This document shows positions 12,354 through 24,294 of a stretch of 64,000 nt of DNA, piece after piece. Both the position numbers and the translations under genes were made by a program. Source of the stretch: Asparagopsis taxiformis (Eukaryota; Rhodophyta; Florideophyceae; Bonnemaisoniales; Bonnemaisoniaceae); the NCBI GenBank assembly GCA_030407315.1, contig JALQPE010002374.1, positions 1-64,000 on the forward strand. Direction: 5' to 3'. The first letter of the stretch is position 1, and each line of letters opens with the position of its first letter. Below the pieces are notes generated by a model. The model did not search any database. It saw nothing but the letters and a program-made list of their open reading frames with translations, and was not told where the DNA came from.

Positions 12354-13735
12354 ATGTCCGGAGGTTCGAAGGCATGGAAGTGGAACTTTGGAGGAGGTTT
12401 ATTCTTTCTTGCAGTTCTGCAAGCATGGAGAGTTGCGAAACATAAGAGCTGGGGAATGAATGTAGGAGGAAAGAAAGAGGTTTTAGTTGCACGTGCTATG
12501 TTGCGAATACTGTCTATAGCTCGGAAGGGACAAGATATTCATGATGTTCTGGTAAAGAACCAATATGTACCTTCACTGGACACGTTCTGGGAAAACAGAC
12601 GTGTAAAAAAAGACTTAGTTCGAACATTCCCCGGCAAGGAAGAGCTACTCAAGGTTTTAGATGAAGGAGAAAGAAGAACTGTGGAAAGGATGTTTTGTGT
12701 TGCTGTGAAGAGAAGAATATTACAACCGGAAGAGTGCAAAGATGCTGCACAAAACAATGCGAAAGACGGAGAAAATACAGGGACAAAACAGAATTGCGGA
12801 AAAGGTAACAGGGAAGGGAGCATTCAGTTCTCACTAGGTGAATTTGCAAGACTAATGCTTGTCATCCGCGACGATCAAGTTGCCAAATATGAGTTTTGCA
12901 GGCAACAGAAGAGGAGCTCAGTAAGCGGGATATGGATATAGGAAGAACAAGAGACTCATTCTGGAAGATTGTTGAAATTCGGTTCAACACAGTTGTTATC
13001 ACTGAAGGAATAGATATCAGTGGTCGTGTGGACAACGTGGACGCAACAGCGCCACCAATAGTTCCGAGAAATGCAGCAAAGTTGAGGGCTGTGTATACTG
13101 ACGCGAAATCAGATTTCACAGAAGCAATGGCGAGGTATAATAGATCAGGTCAGTCTGATCCAGGTCGTTTTCCAAATTTATTGAGCTACCTCCAAAATGG
13201 AGAGCTTTCCCAAGAATCAGAGAGGGTTTACATCATTTTTTCTGCTGCAGGAGTAGGTTCAAGAACGCAAAACGATGATTTCATCCGTCTCATGTGGAAA
13301 AGTATCGATCCGAATGGCTCAGACACTTGTGGTTACGAAGAAGGAATGGATATGAATCCTTCACAATACACAACCGTCTCATCTCCTCCCAGTTCTAGTT
13401 TCTGGGGAAAGCGTCGTAGAAGCTCCGACCAGGCCAGCTCCTCTGGAATGCTACATATTTTCCGAAATGTGGTCCAAGACTACAGTCGCCTTCAGCGGAT
13501 GAAGCTAGATACTGCCAGCAATAATTCACATTTATCTCCTACAGAATCTGCAACAAGAGAAAGGTGTTCAGGTTTACTTTCGAACGCAGTGGAAAAGGAA
13601 AAGTTGATGGAGCTGGTGAAAAATGCGGCGACTACGTTAGAGACTGCCAAAGAAACCAGTAATCAAAGCTTCCAGGATGTAGCGCAAGAACACTATGAAG
13701 ACATGCTGAAGAAGTATAAGGAGTTCTCAAAGTAA
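12354..13735 (+). CDS. unrecognised protein with N-terminal hydrophobic segment, one frame break
   Basis: The ATG at 12354 begins a protein with a hydrophobic stretch at about residues 10-27 (WNFGGGLFFLAVLQAWRVA). A charged, helix-rich body follows, and then a second half rich in E/K/S that ends at TAA 13733-13735. The first frame (195 codons) and the second meet near 12895-12905. Helical composition continues across the join (AKYEF then ATEEELSKRD). Either one base is missing, or there is a 41-nt intron ending TTTTGCAG at 12901 with a weak GTCATC donor at 12861, which would keep phase 0. I prefer a frameshift. No domain is recognised. It is convergent with the topoisomerase fragment, and the two 3' ends abut or overlap by about 100 bases. 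Confidence 0.6.
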
Positions 13736-13739
13736 ACGT

Positions 13740-14679
13740 ATACCGATATTTAGTAACACAACAGAAACTCTCTGCTTCCTTCTCTGCTTTCTTCTTCGCA
13801 CTACGCTCAGCTCGGACTCGTTTCCTCTCTATTGCGGCATCCAACAATTCAACTTCCTCATCCAATTCAATCTCAAGCACGCTCTCCGCGCCCTTTCGCA
13901 AACTCACACATACACCCTCGCGAGCAACGTACGGACTATGTGGCCCTATTGCCGCCTGAACTTCCTCACCACTGCTGTGATGTTTTCCGAGCACGCGTGG
14001 TAAACTCAACAGCTTACACGCAACCTCCAATGTTACTTCACTGACATCCATTCCGGGAAGTAATCCACACCTCTTCGGTTTCTTGCCTTCTACGGCGTCC
14101 TCGTCACGCCCTAATTGCACGTACGGTCCATAACGGCTTGTCTTCAAAAGAACTGGCAGTCCTGACTCGCGGTCTACCCCCAATTGCGGATCTAGCGCCA
14201 TGTGTAGCTCTTTTTCCACATGCTCCCCACATAATTCATCCGCCAGAGTTGCTTTTGGTAGCGACGCTACAACACTTTTCGACAGCAAATGCAGTTAGAC
14301 TAGGCACAAGTGATTTCGATGACACAGATTTGCCTTCACCGAATGTACTGCCGCGATACGCATACCCTCTCTGAATCAATTTTTCTGTAATGCTCGCACA
14401 TGTACTAGGTCGTCCAATTCCTATTTCTTCTAGCTCTTTCACTAGTGGTGCATCATTATATCGTGCAGGTGGTTTTGTTTCATGCCTCACCACCGTAATA
14501 TCACTTGCTCCCAACGCATTACCGTCTTTCATCGCCGGTAAATATGAAGAAGTGTTCGAAATATCGTCACCGGTATGCTCGTAGAAAACCAGGATCAACC
14601 ACTACGCTTCCCGTTGCCTTGAATTCAGCCACATCTGCTTCGCATGGAGCAGTGATTTTTACAGCAGTTTGGTCCAGTA
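13740..14679 (-). pseudogene. topA: DNA topoisomerase I (bacterial/cyanobacterial type), C-terminal fragment
   Basis: The pieces read, in order: a stretch like the central type IA topoisomerase region before the KPPAR motif, then KPPARYNDAPLVKELEEIGIGRPSTCASI, a highly conserved type IA signature (KPP-R--E--LVK-LE--GIGRPST). These are followed by a C-terminal repeat with SRYGPYVQLG and a Lys-rich tail. RYGPYVQLG-like repeats are typical of cyanobacterial and plastid-targeted TopA. The frame changes twice (near 14580 and near 14286). All sequence upstream, including the Toprim domain and active-site Tyr region, is missing, because the LTR of element C begins at 14680. It therefore cannot encode a working enzyme. 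The identification is firm; the exact 3' end is uncertain. Confidence 0.82.
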
Positions 14680-15213
14680 TGTGGTACAATTTATTCGGTC
14701 GACGCGCGCGCGCTCGTAATGACTGCGTCTGGCTGAGTCCGCATGCATCCGCGAATTAGTTAGTTAGTAAGCGAGCGTACGCGTAGCGATCCGATTACGT
14801 GTCACGGCGCGCCTGAGCGAACGCGTGCGCGCGAACGAACCTGCGAGCTTGGCGTCACGTGTAGCGTCTTTTGCGAAGTTCCCTTTATTTCCCCTTTTTG
14901 GGTTTTTTATGACGAAAGTCTTTTTTCCAAATATTTCCCTTTTTTGCGTGCGTGCGAGCGGCCGCCGGCCGGCCGCGCAAGGACAACCTGTCCTAGGTAG
15001 TTAGCTACTAATGGTTGTTCTGCTTCGCACCTTACCAATAAACAGCCAGCATCTTCGCAGCTACGAGTTAAGCGTTTAGTGAATCGCGAGGACCGATTTC
15101 GTTACAACGTTGCGTGCGGGTTGCTCACGATCGCCGACGTTCGCGTGCGCGCTGCGCATAAACCGATCGTCGAACCGCGTCGCACCGCGATAGCGCGCGT
15201 TGCGTCGTACGCC
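14680..15213 (+). repeat. 5' LTR of element C, 3' end missing
   Basis: It begins TGTGGTACAATTTAT and matches, in reverse complement, 46434-46968 over about 530 bp. The shared blocks include the TTAGTTAGTAAGCGAGCG run, the Fse/Not-type GC-rich palindrome near 14955 and the AATAAACAGCCAGCATCTTCG block. The D copy shows the complete LTR is about 794 bp, so the last 260 bp are deleted here. The left boundary lies within the topoisomerase gene. Confidence 0.8.
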
Positions 15214-17489
15214 ACTCGGCGGTGCTCGACACCGACGCGTCGCAAGGCCAAATCGGGTGCGCGTTACTACAGTTAGACGCCGACGACGACGTATTACATC
15301 CAGTCGGATACTGGTCGCGCACGCTTAACGACGCGGAGCGCAATTACTCGACGACGGAACGCGAATGCCTCGCAGTGGTATGGGCTGTGTTACTATTACG
15401 CGCATATCTAGAATGACGGAAGTTCACGGTTCGCACGGACCATAATTCGCTGCGCTGGATTCTAAATATGACCTCCGCGGAAGGACGACTCGCGCGCTGG
15501 CGATTGCGACTCGCCGAGTTCGAGTTCGACGTCGAATATAAAAAGGGTAAACGCCATGTTATCGCCGACGCGCTCTCGCGAATGGCCACGCGAAGCGGCG
15601 ACGAGACGGAAATACCGGACGAGATACCCTGCTTCGGCGCCGCGAACATCGTCGAACCGCACGCGGACGCTTACGTTCGAGCCGACGCCGCGCTACTATG
15701 CGACTACGCCGAATATTATCCTAGCCTGGATTGTCTGCTGACATCTCGAGCATGTATCGAACCCCCCGTATCCGCTGACGAGTGGATACGCGAGCAGGCT
15801 ACGGACGAGTTCTGCCAGAACGCAAAACGCGACGTCGAAACCGCGCCGCGATCGCGTTTTCACCTATCCCGCGATGGGATTCTCATGAGGACCGCTCCGC
15901 TCGACAACGCCACGCAGATAGTCGTTCCCGAAGCGATTAAGGGGCGTATTTTGCGAGCTAACCACTACGCGGTAACTGCAGGACACCCGGGCGCGCGACG
16001 CATGTACGACGCAATTCGACGGGCATACTACTGGCCGATGATGAGCGTGGACGTCTACACTACAGTGAGACAGTGCGATGCGTGCGCACGTAACCGCGTT
16101 ACGCAATATCGCCACACGAACGCCCTGAAGCTCTTTCCCGCAACGCGCCCGCTCGAAGACGTCGCTATCGATATTCTGGGTCCGCTACCCGAGACTCCGC
16201 GACAACGCCGCTTCGTACTCGTAATCACCGATCGCTATAGCAAGCTTTGCCGACTCATCGCGCTCGGACGCGTATCTGCGCTCGCCGTCGCGAAGGCCTT
16301 TTGCAGAGACTGGGTCCTTGTATACGGACCGCCGCGCACGCTGCTTTCTGACAACGGACCGCAGTTTCGCTCGAAGTTATTTCAGGAAACGTGCGCGTTT
16401 ATGGGAACGCGAAACATATTCACGACGACGTATCATCCGCAATCGAACGGACAAGTCGAGCGAATGAATCGTACCATCGTCGCGACGCTGCGCCATTACG
16501 TCGACGAAGAGCGAAAGGACTGGGATGAGCATTTGGATGCGCTAGCGTACGCCTACAACCGCGCGATACATCGCTCGACGAATACGTCGCCGTTCGAGCT
16601 TACGCTCACGCGCTACCCTGTGTCGCTGGGTACGGAACAAGTGGACACGATTCGCAGTACGCCATTCCTTCGTATGGAATTCCTAGCGCGGCTATCAGAC
16701 GCCTACGCGCGCGCGGCAAGCGCGTTGAAGAAGGCGCAAGCGCGATATAAACGGGACTTAGACCGCAGTGTACGCGCGGTGAATAAGGATATTAAGGTGG
16801 GTGACCAAGTGTACTTGGATACCCGCGCGGGAGCGACGACGCAAGCGCAGCGAAGTGAAGAGACGCGTGCATCGAAATTGGATTACCCCATCTCTGGCCC
16901 TTTCCCCGTAATAGGTTGTCATGGCCATACTTACGAAATCGTAATAGACGGCGTACCCGAACTCGTTAGCTCCGATCGTATCCGCTTCGCGCCGCGTGAC
17001 GCGACAAGCGCGCCTGATTCGCCCGGCGGCGAGGAAGATACCAACGACGCGGAGAACGCCGACGACGCGACGCGGCGGGACGAACGCGACTTCGATGACA
17101 CGCGCAAGGTCAACCCGGAGTCAGAGTACGGGGCGCGCGAATTTATGATCGATAAACTAACGGCCGAAGGCATCGATGACGCTGGCGCGTCCGTCTTTCG
17201 CGTAAGGTGGAAAGGATATTCGCCGCGCGACGATACGTGGGAGCCCGAGAGCTCGCTGCCCGCGCCGTTGGTCGCACGTTTCCGAAAAGACCTAAACCGA
17301 CGCACACCTAAGGCCCCCGCGCACGATATCGCGAGCCAGCCTGCAACGCCGCACAACCGTCGAAAGAACCCGCCGAAGGTACCCGCCCGCAGGGAGAAGC
17401 GCGATGACGCGCAGCGAACCGCGCCGCCCAGCCGCGCGAGCGCGCGACTCAGGAACCGTAGGATGCAATCCCGCACGCCACGCAATTGA
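15214..17489 (+). pseudogene. element C pol remnant: RNase H, integrase, chromodomain
   Basis: One frame runs from the RNase H signature VLDTDAS (about 15222) to TGA 17487-17489. RNase H shows GYWSRTL, ERECLAVVWAV and RTDHNSLRW. The integrase has an HHCC zinc finger (HYAVTAGH with C--C about 30 residues on) and the DDE triad: D in IDILGPL, D in LLSDNGPQF, E in SNGQVERMNR. A C-terminal chromodomain (VRWKGYSPRDDTWEPES, about codon 650) is followed by a basic tail. A single in-frame TGA at 15414-15416 (after LRAYLE) breaks RNase H. Protease and RT are gone, so the element is not autonomous. The chromodomain places it in the chromoviruses, which usually target heterochromatin. Confidence 0.88.
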
Positions 17490-19535
17490 CGCCCGACAGG
17501 GCTTGTCCAGAGACGCGCTCCGACAAATCACCGCCAGCCGCGGGCTCCGTAAGAGCTGCTGCCGACAGGTGAACCACGGCAAAAGTGATGACGCGATCAA
17601 GCGCACTCCTGCGCGCACGCGGGGCCACACATCACGAACTAAAAACGTGGCGACGCACCGGAAGAAAAAGCGAGACGCCAAGCGGATGCCGCTGCGCCCC
17701 GCATAACTGGCCATCGCCGCTGCATACTATATACCCCCGCGGTGCAGGGCGAATCGATGTCGCTCATAGCGCGACGTTTATTGGAATGACACGCGCGCAT
17801 CTGTACAATGGGTCGCCCTAGGTTTAACTTAGGCACTGAGCACCAGCGCCACGCGTCACGGGATACGCGAACTACCGCGCTCGATTTGACGGCCGTCTAC
17901 ATTTGTATTTGCACACGCGTCTGAGTCGCCCCACGAGCGCTAGCGACGCCTGCCGCGTAAATACCTTTGGCGCGCCTTCATGGCACCCCTAACCCCCGCT
18001 TACGCTTGGGCCGCCACTTATTGCGCCACGCAAGATTCGTCGTTATCGCGCCACGCAAGCTTTCGTTTTCGTTTCGCCACGCAATTCTCGACGCCCGCGC
18101 CCGGTTATTTTTCGCCGCATTCGCGCCACGCGCCGCCACGTCGTCGCCCACGCAATATCGTCGCACGCGCAAATCAATGCAGGCCGGCCGAAGTTCGAGA
18201 AGGGTCTGGCTTAGCGCAATGAAGCGCTGCTTATCTGGCTTTCGACTACCTCGGGGACCGCGGAATGCGTTGGAACCAGCGAAATATTTTCGCGCGAAGA
18301 AAGGGGAGCGACGCTGGCATCGCGAAGGCGGGCTGGCCCGGCTAGTTAGCAATTCGGCCGTCCCACGGAAACTGCCCCTCAGAAAGGCACCATGGAATGG
18401 GACACCTGTATCGCGCCGCCGCCAAGCTGAGCCCTCGCGCCGTGACGGGTTGTACTTCGCTGTCGTCACCTGATTGGTCGATCACGCGCCCGGCTTGGCA
18501 GCGGAACGTATGGACTTGGTGGAAGGACGCCAGCCCCTGGAAGGACGCGGGTCTCTACTGGGAATGAAATGCTACCTACGCGCATGCCTCCCCCCTCTAA
18601 CGAAAGGGCGAAGACGAAAGACGGAGGCATGCTACTAAAAACGTAGCCCCCGCATAAACCCCTAAATAGAACCCCGCCGACCCGCGCTAGTCACAATAAG
18701 CGCACGACGAATCCGCCCAGCGAAGCGACGAGCGCTGTAGTGCGAAGCGAATAGGCGACGAAATTAGCGAGCGACGAAGGGAATCACGCACGGCGAGCTG
18801 ACGGCGCGAGCGAACGGCGACGAACCTCCCCTCACAGCTTACCGCACTCCCTCCTTTGTCCCGCGCCCCTTCTCATCGGACGAAAGATGCACGTTGCGAT
18901 TCCTCCCTTTCGCCAACCTTCCTTGCCAAAACGCACGAGCGCTGCGCTGCCGCCGCAAGAGACCGCCCGCCGTCTCATGCGCCCCGACTCCGCACGCGTA
19001 CAATAGGCGCGTCGTACATGTGTCCCCCGAACGGCGACGCAGACATCTGGCAAGTACAGTTTCAAGCCGCGGCCCGCGCGCCCTTACTGTGACGTGGTAG
19101 CGCACCAGCCGTACGCAACGATGATTCGGCCGCGCCGCCGCGCGAAGGATTCGCGATTCGAGGAAAGCGACAAGGGTAAAGGAGCGAAAGGCGAACACAA
19201 AGCAAGACACGTTTATTCTAAGAAGGAGGTGCAGCGAAGCAGGCGACGAGGCGGAGCGAGAACTAAGACGGTGGTGCGCGCGTGTCGCCGTCCTGACGCG
19301 TGCGACGGCTCGACGAACTACCCGCAGTACCGCACGAACGAGCACGGCTTGAAGCCGTATCTGCCTGGTGACCGCGTCGCCGCTCGGGATTCAACACCCG
19401 AACGACGCGCCCATCATGTACGCCAATTCGAAGTGGTGGGATGCTTGCCCGACCCGCCGAGGCTGCAGCCGCACGCGAGCGCGTCGTAGGACGAGCGCTG
19501 CCGCGCCCCACGCCAACGCCCTCGGAGGCGCCACG
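17490..19535. other. 3' region of element C, possible remnant of an antisense ORF
   Basis: High-GC sequence with only short frames. In elements A and B this interval carries a long ORF on the opposite strand. Here a minus-strand frame at 19263-19511 begins with an RPTTRS-type N-terminus resembling the antisense starts of A (RPTTRSS) and B (VTTRST), followed by an Ala/Ser/Arg-rich run. Downstream minus-strand frames (18832-19345) have only weak resemblance to the central domain. The stretch from 17.7 to 18.7 kb shows no recognisable coding content. Confidence 0.3.
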
Positions 19536-20218
19536 TGTAGCAGGTAGAAAATCTGCTAGAGCGGCAAACCACCCGACAGGTGTCCCGAGCCTCGGTAGAG
19601 GAAGCGGTAGAGCAGATGAACCTTATAGGTACCCGGCGGGTAGTCTCGTGAGAGAGAAGGGATCGCTACCCGGAGGGGGTTGTGCGATTATAGCGCTCAC
19701 GCGAGATGCGTATTAATGGAGCAAGATGACGTAATCCGTCGAGCTGTTGGCTAACCCTAAGGTTTTCCCGGAGAGGGGTTGAACAATAGGTATGCGAACA
19801 CTGTTCCAGTGAGTCGTAATTCCACGTGAGTTTACGTTACTCTAGAAACCGTGCCTACTGGCTATTCCAGTGGCCGTTTTATACTAAGTCTACTGTAAGA
19901 TAGGGTTAGTGGTTAGGAATAAATATCCAGTTAGTGACCAATCAGAACCCAATTACTGGCGCTCGCCTACCCGCGAGGTCATTGCCAATAGGCTTACATT
20001 GTAATGTATGGCTGATCAGCCTAAGTTAAAATTTGCCCCTTGTGGGGTCTTGGCCGGGGCCGATAGGCCCGGGTGGGGTTATTTGTCAGCCTTAGCTTGT
20101 CCTAAGTATAGGAAACACGCCAGTTGGCTGGTGCCTTCTGATTGGCACATCCCGTAAGTGGGTACCCAATAGGGAAGCGACACGGCTCGATCAGCGAGGA
20201 CCGCCAGGCGGTACGACA
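19536..20218 (-). repeat. 3' LTR of element A
   Basis: It aligns with 31331-32012 with only scattered substitutions. On the plus strand it starts TGTAGCAGG and ends GGTACGACA. On the element strand it is preceded by a purine-rich tract. Confidence 0.93.
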
Positions 20219-20233
20219 CGGCCCCCTCCTGAG
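20219..20233 (-). other. polypurine tract of element A
   Basis: On the minus strand the bases next to the 3' LTR read CTCAGGAGGGGGCCG, a purine-rich run suitable for priming plus-strand DNA synthesis. Confidence 0.6.
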
Positions 20234-20718
20234 AGATTTGTCGTCCCGACAAAATTTGATCAAATAAAATTACAATTTTTGGCTGTGGCCGTTGCATTGT
20301 GCAATTCAAAATTTTCCCGCGCGCGGCGCGTGCACACTAAATGTGTTGTCCATCCGACTCTTCTCGAGTTCCGCCCGACCGTTTCCTATTGGAATCAATA
20401 CCTGTTTCAGGTTCATCATCATCCTAACGCAGCACAGCGTATTCACCCCTTCGGTGTCCAACTGCGTCCACGCATTCGCGTCCTTTCCATTATCCCTCAA
20501 AGGGTTTTTGCGTACATCTGCTAAATAATTAGCCGCGTGATCGCACGAGCGGTGCCAATTCGAGGCTTGCATTCGCCGTTTCGGCCCATTGCCTCGCGAT
20601 CCCCCTTCCTGGGTTGAATAGCGCAGCTCCCTCCCGGAGACTTAAGCCAATAGGCCACTTGTTCGTCCCGCTTCAGGGTTTTTATCAACGTCCGTCATCG
20701 CCTCTACTGGCTTTTAGG

Positions 20719-23700
20719 ATGACCCCTCGTGCTCCGATTCAATTCGAATCCTCCGAAGAAGAAGGGGACAATATGGGTTCGCCCAACCGTCCTACCACAC
20801 GCTCCAGCGTTCGCCGACCCACGACTTGCCACCAGTCTTCCTCTTCCCGCACCGGGGTCCCGCCTACACCGGCTAAGTCTTCGTCGACTTCAGCGCCACG
20901 CGTGCCGTCAGCCACCGCGGCTCAATCGCAAACGCGAACGCGTTAGACTGCCGCCAAAGGCACCGCTAATCCAGCGTCGCCTGCTGGCAAGGTTGTGAGT
21001 GCGCAAGCACGTTCCGAAGAGACGGTCCCCCCTACCAGGGCAAGCGCACAAGAGCGCGACTCTGTTCCGGCTGAATCGCCTGCTTCCCCGAAGCCTTCCA
21101 CCCCAGTGGCTAGTGTAAAACCGTCGTTGGTTAATCCGCCGTCACGCGAAGGTGAGTCATCGAAGGCCGCCGGCCCGTCCCCAAGGGGAGCCATGCCGGC
21201 CGACACCGAGGAGGTGATAGAAGTCGTCGCCGAGGGAGGCGCTACGCCCAGGCCAACAAGGCAGCCGAACGTCAGGCCTTCGCCAAGTTCGCGTCCGATT
21301 ACTTCTCGTCCTTCCGCCCCGGCGGCTCGTACCTCTTCTGGTCATGACGCTTCAGCGAATCCCTACGAGGACTATGGCCGCCGCAACCAACAGATACTGG
21401 CGGACGCTCGAAAGCGTAGGGAAGAAGAATTGCGCCGCGAGGCTGCTCGAGCAGAAGCCGAGAAGGCTGCAGCCGAAAAGGCTAATGCTCAACCTGTCGA
21501 GAAGGTCATAGACCCATATGCCTCTACTGGCAGAGTTACCCGAAGTGGGTCTGGTGCGGCTGCCGCCGATGCCTCTGTGGGCGTAAGACCGTCGGGCACC
21601 GCCTTAGTTGACCCTTACGCGGTTGCGTCTGCTCCAGCACCAGCTGTTCCGTCACACGACACTCCCCCTCGGGTACCTAAGCCGACTGCCAATTGGCGCT
21701 CCATGGGAGAATTCTACCCAGCCAATGCTGATGAACTAGTGGTATTCGACTCGCAAGCCTTGCCTTTCAGGCGTGAGCTCGCCGCTCCTTGGGAACACTA
21801 CCCGTTTGCGCGACTCCCTCGTAGGGACTTTACGGATCGCCCGAGAAGCGAGTTACGTCGCGATATGCTTCTCATGAGCTCCCTCCGGGGTCAAAACCAT
21901 TAGGTTCAAAACGAATGTTGGTCGGCTTACGCCCGTCTCCCTTCGAGTCGCCCTATGCGTCACTTCCGTGTCCCCCATACGCTATGCAGCGACAGGACTT
22001 TCCTGCTCCATCCCGGAGATGCGCTTTACGTCGAACGTATGAATCGTCGCTTGTTCCAAGAGGGATCGTACCAAGGCTCCGTAGCGGATCTACCGATGGT
22101 TCGGTCACGCTGGTTTGCGTACCCTCCACGTCCCGATACGGGTAGCTACGAGCATCATATGCGTTTGCACGCTAGGGTTACTTCCCGAAGGATGGGGCGT
22201 CAGGTGACGGCGAATGATTATCGCGTGTTCGCACACCGTCATGGTAGCTCTGCTGAGCCGGCCACTAGGCCCATGAAGGTAGCTAGGGAAGCTTTGGACC
22301 CGCTATGGGATGATCCCACTTGGGAAGGCAAGTTATCTCCACCGATGTGTTTGCCCGTTGCCGACCCTCCGTCGCTGGTGTATTTCCACAATTCCGCTCT
22401 TCGCGACGCGCCCGAATGGCGAATGGACAGGTTCCGATCGTACCTCGAGTTGGAGAGGGATATCCTTATAGGGATCGAGTTGGCTCGTACCGCCGAGACG
22501 CGGGGCTTTGTGCCGGTGATGGCGGAGGAACTCCTCAATAGGGTGAGCAGTACTTGGTACGATATCCCGAAGGTTCCGGTGTCGGACGTGGTCCCCTATA
22601 GTCGGGAGTTACCTGGCTCGGTAGTGCGTCGGTTGCTGAAGGTGGCCCTTGGGGGTGATGATTATCCGCAGGAATTGGTCAGTACCAACATCACGGGAGT
22701 GGCACCGGAGAAGGTGGTTATCTACAGGACTGTTGACTTGCCGGTGAGGGCGTTACGTATTAACGTGTTAAACCATCGAGATGGTACAGTCGCAGAGCTG
22801 CCGCCTTATCGCAGAGATGGTGAGTTCACCGAAGATGGGTATTACGGCGTGGAGCCTGACAGGTATTCCGACGGTCACCCCGACTCTTACAAATATCAGC
22901 CTGTTGGCGAGGCATTTGTGCCGCGTCCGTGGTGGACGGCCGCCGAGGCGGGAGGCCCAGCTGGGCGTTCGCCTTACGCAGGACGGAGCTTCGCTCCTGT
23001 TGCTTCCTTACCACCCAGTGGTGCTGGTGACTTGTACGAAAGTCAGGTCCCTATGACCGTCGAGCCTACCGCGCCAACCCCTCAGCCTACAGCTGCCCCT
23101 TCATCCCAAGTGGGTCCCGCCATGGAGGCGCTTCTGACATCCGACCAAGGCTCTGAGCCATCCGTGAACGGTGATGATGTAGTCACGCGTCAGCCTCCTG
23201 CTGTTGATATCCTACGTGGGGAATTGTCGAGTCGCGAATTGCTATCGATTCCGCATGTGCGGCGGTTGGCCGATGATCTCGGGGATGGTACGGTGGCTTC
23301 CATTTTTGCCTCTGCCAATGGGCGTTACATCGTAAGATCCGCGTTGGACGGACTCGCATTGTCGTGCATCACGTTAGCTGCTCGCTATAAGCAAGGACGC
23401 GAACAGCGTAACATCCCCCGAGAGCGTCGCCGCACAGCGGATAGGGAGGTTGAGGCCGCACGCCTGGAGGCAGCAGAATTGCGAACCCGGGTTGGGGAAT
23501 TAGAAGGTGAGTTGGAGGACGCCAGGCGTCTACTGCAGCAAGCAGTTATTCCCGAAGAGGGTGGCGAGGAGGCAGTTCAGCCTGGTTACTCGCGTCGTCG
23601 CGCTAGGTCTCTCGATGAGGGTCTTCCCGAACGTAACGTGCGTACTCGTCTTCATTCCCCCGTGGGTGCTGCGGATGCTAGTAATCCTTTACTTGCGCGT

Positions 23701-23985
23701 CTTGATGCCCGGTTAGGGTCGCCTGAGTCGCCAGATGTTTCTCCGCCTCCCGCGTCCATCCCAGCAGTTGGGTTATCCGCCTCTGCGGTTGCGTCTTCGC
23801 ATGGCCCTGTGCCTGCCCGTCGTCGGGGTTCTAGTGCAGTTCCGCAACGCGGTTTGCGTCGTAATCCTACCTTCGCAAGGGTTGCACCCCGCCATCCTCG
23901 TCCTTCGACGAATGTACGCGCTCCTGCCCCTACGGCACCGTCTGCCTCTCATCGGCCTCGGCCTTCTAGCCATTATCGTCGCTAA
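20719..23985 (+). pseudogene. element A antisense ORF: large unknown protein conserved between families A and B
   Basis: From ATG 20719 to TAA 23985 a single frame of 1088 codons runs opposite to gag-pol, broken only by two in-frame TAG codons (20944-20946, 21901-21903) and by no frameshift. Parts in order: a P/S/T/A-rich disordered region with NPYEDYG, IDPYAST and VDPYAVAS motifs (to about codon 330), then a charged A/E/K helix within it (EELRREAARAEAEKAAAEKAN). A central domain follows (about codons 410-680) with GDALYVERM, ANDYRVFAHR and RDAPEWRMDRF. Next come a coiled coil (about 910-944, AARLEAAELRTRVGELEGELED) and a basic R/P/S tail. The central blocks match, in the same order, the minus-strand ORF of element B (DAIYVDRM, ADDYRV, KDAPAPVKERF). 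No known Gag, Env or enzyme motif is seen. About 500 bp of leader separates it from the LTR. It is likely expressed from its own promoter or from antisense LTR transcription. Function is unknown. Confidence 0.75.
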
Positions 23986-24294
23986 GGACTGGCAATTGAC
24001 TTTGGGAGAATAACCTCTAACGGTAGTTTGAACACGCTTTTGCGTTGCGCCATTGTTCATCAGGTAGTCCTGAGGCACCTCTGAGGTACATTAAAGATGC
24101 ATCATCACGCTGACGTGCGGATTTGTTTGTTGAAACCCTTTTTTGGGTCAATTTTTTTCATTTCCTGAAATCTAAATTTCCACAGTGGCTCCGGTTGGCG
24201 GTGATAAAGTGCGCCCTTTTTGGCTTGACCCTCCGAGGTTTGGTAGCTCCACCCAGTGGGTACCTTGTTAGGTTCTTATCCCTGTGGGGTTACT
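23986..24294. other. convergent gap between the antisense ORF and pol of element A
   Basis: About 300 bp where the 3' ends of the antisense ORF (plus) and pol (minus) face each other. Only short frames are present. The two convergent transcripts probably terminate here. Confidence 0.4.

Larger units (their letters stand above)
14680..19535 (+). mobile_element. element C: truncated Ty3/gypsy chromovirus
   Basis: A partial 5' LTR (14680-15213) is fused directly to the start of RNase H. Primer-binding site, gag, protease and RT are absent. RNase H, integrase and a C-terminal chromodomain follow in the same direction. The 3' part merges into poorly defined sequence that ends where the LTR of element A begins at 19536. 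No 3' LTR of this family is found before that point. Confidence 0.8.

Noticed and set aside
16931..17485. Minus-strand 184-codon ORF opposite the C chromodomain
   Set aside because: It overlaps clear plus-strand coding sequence and has only Arg/Ser/Ala-rich composition.
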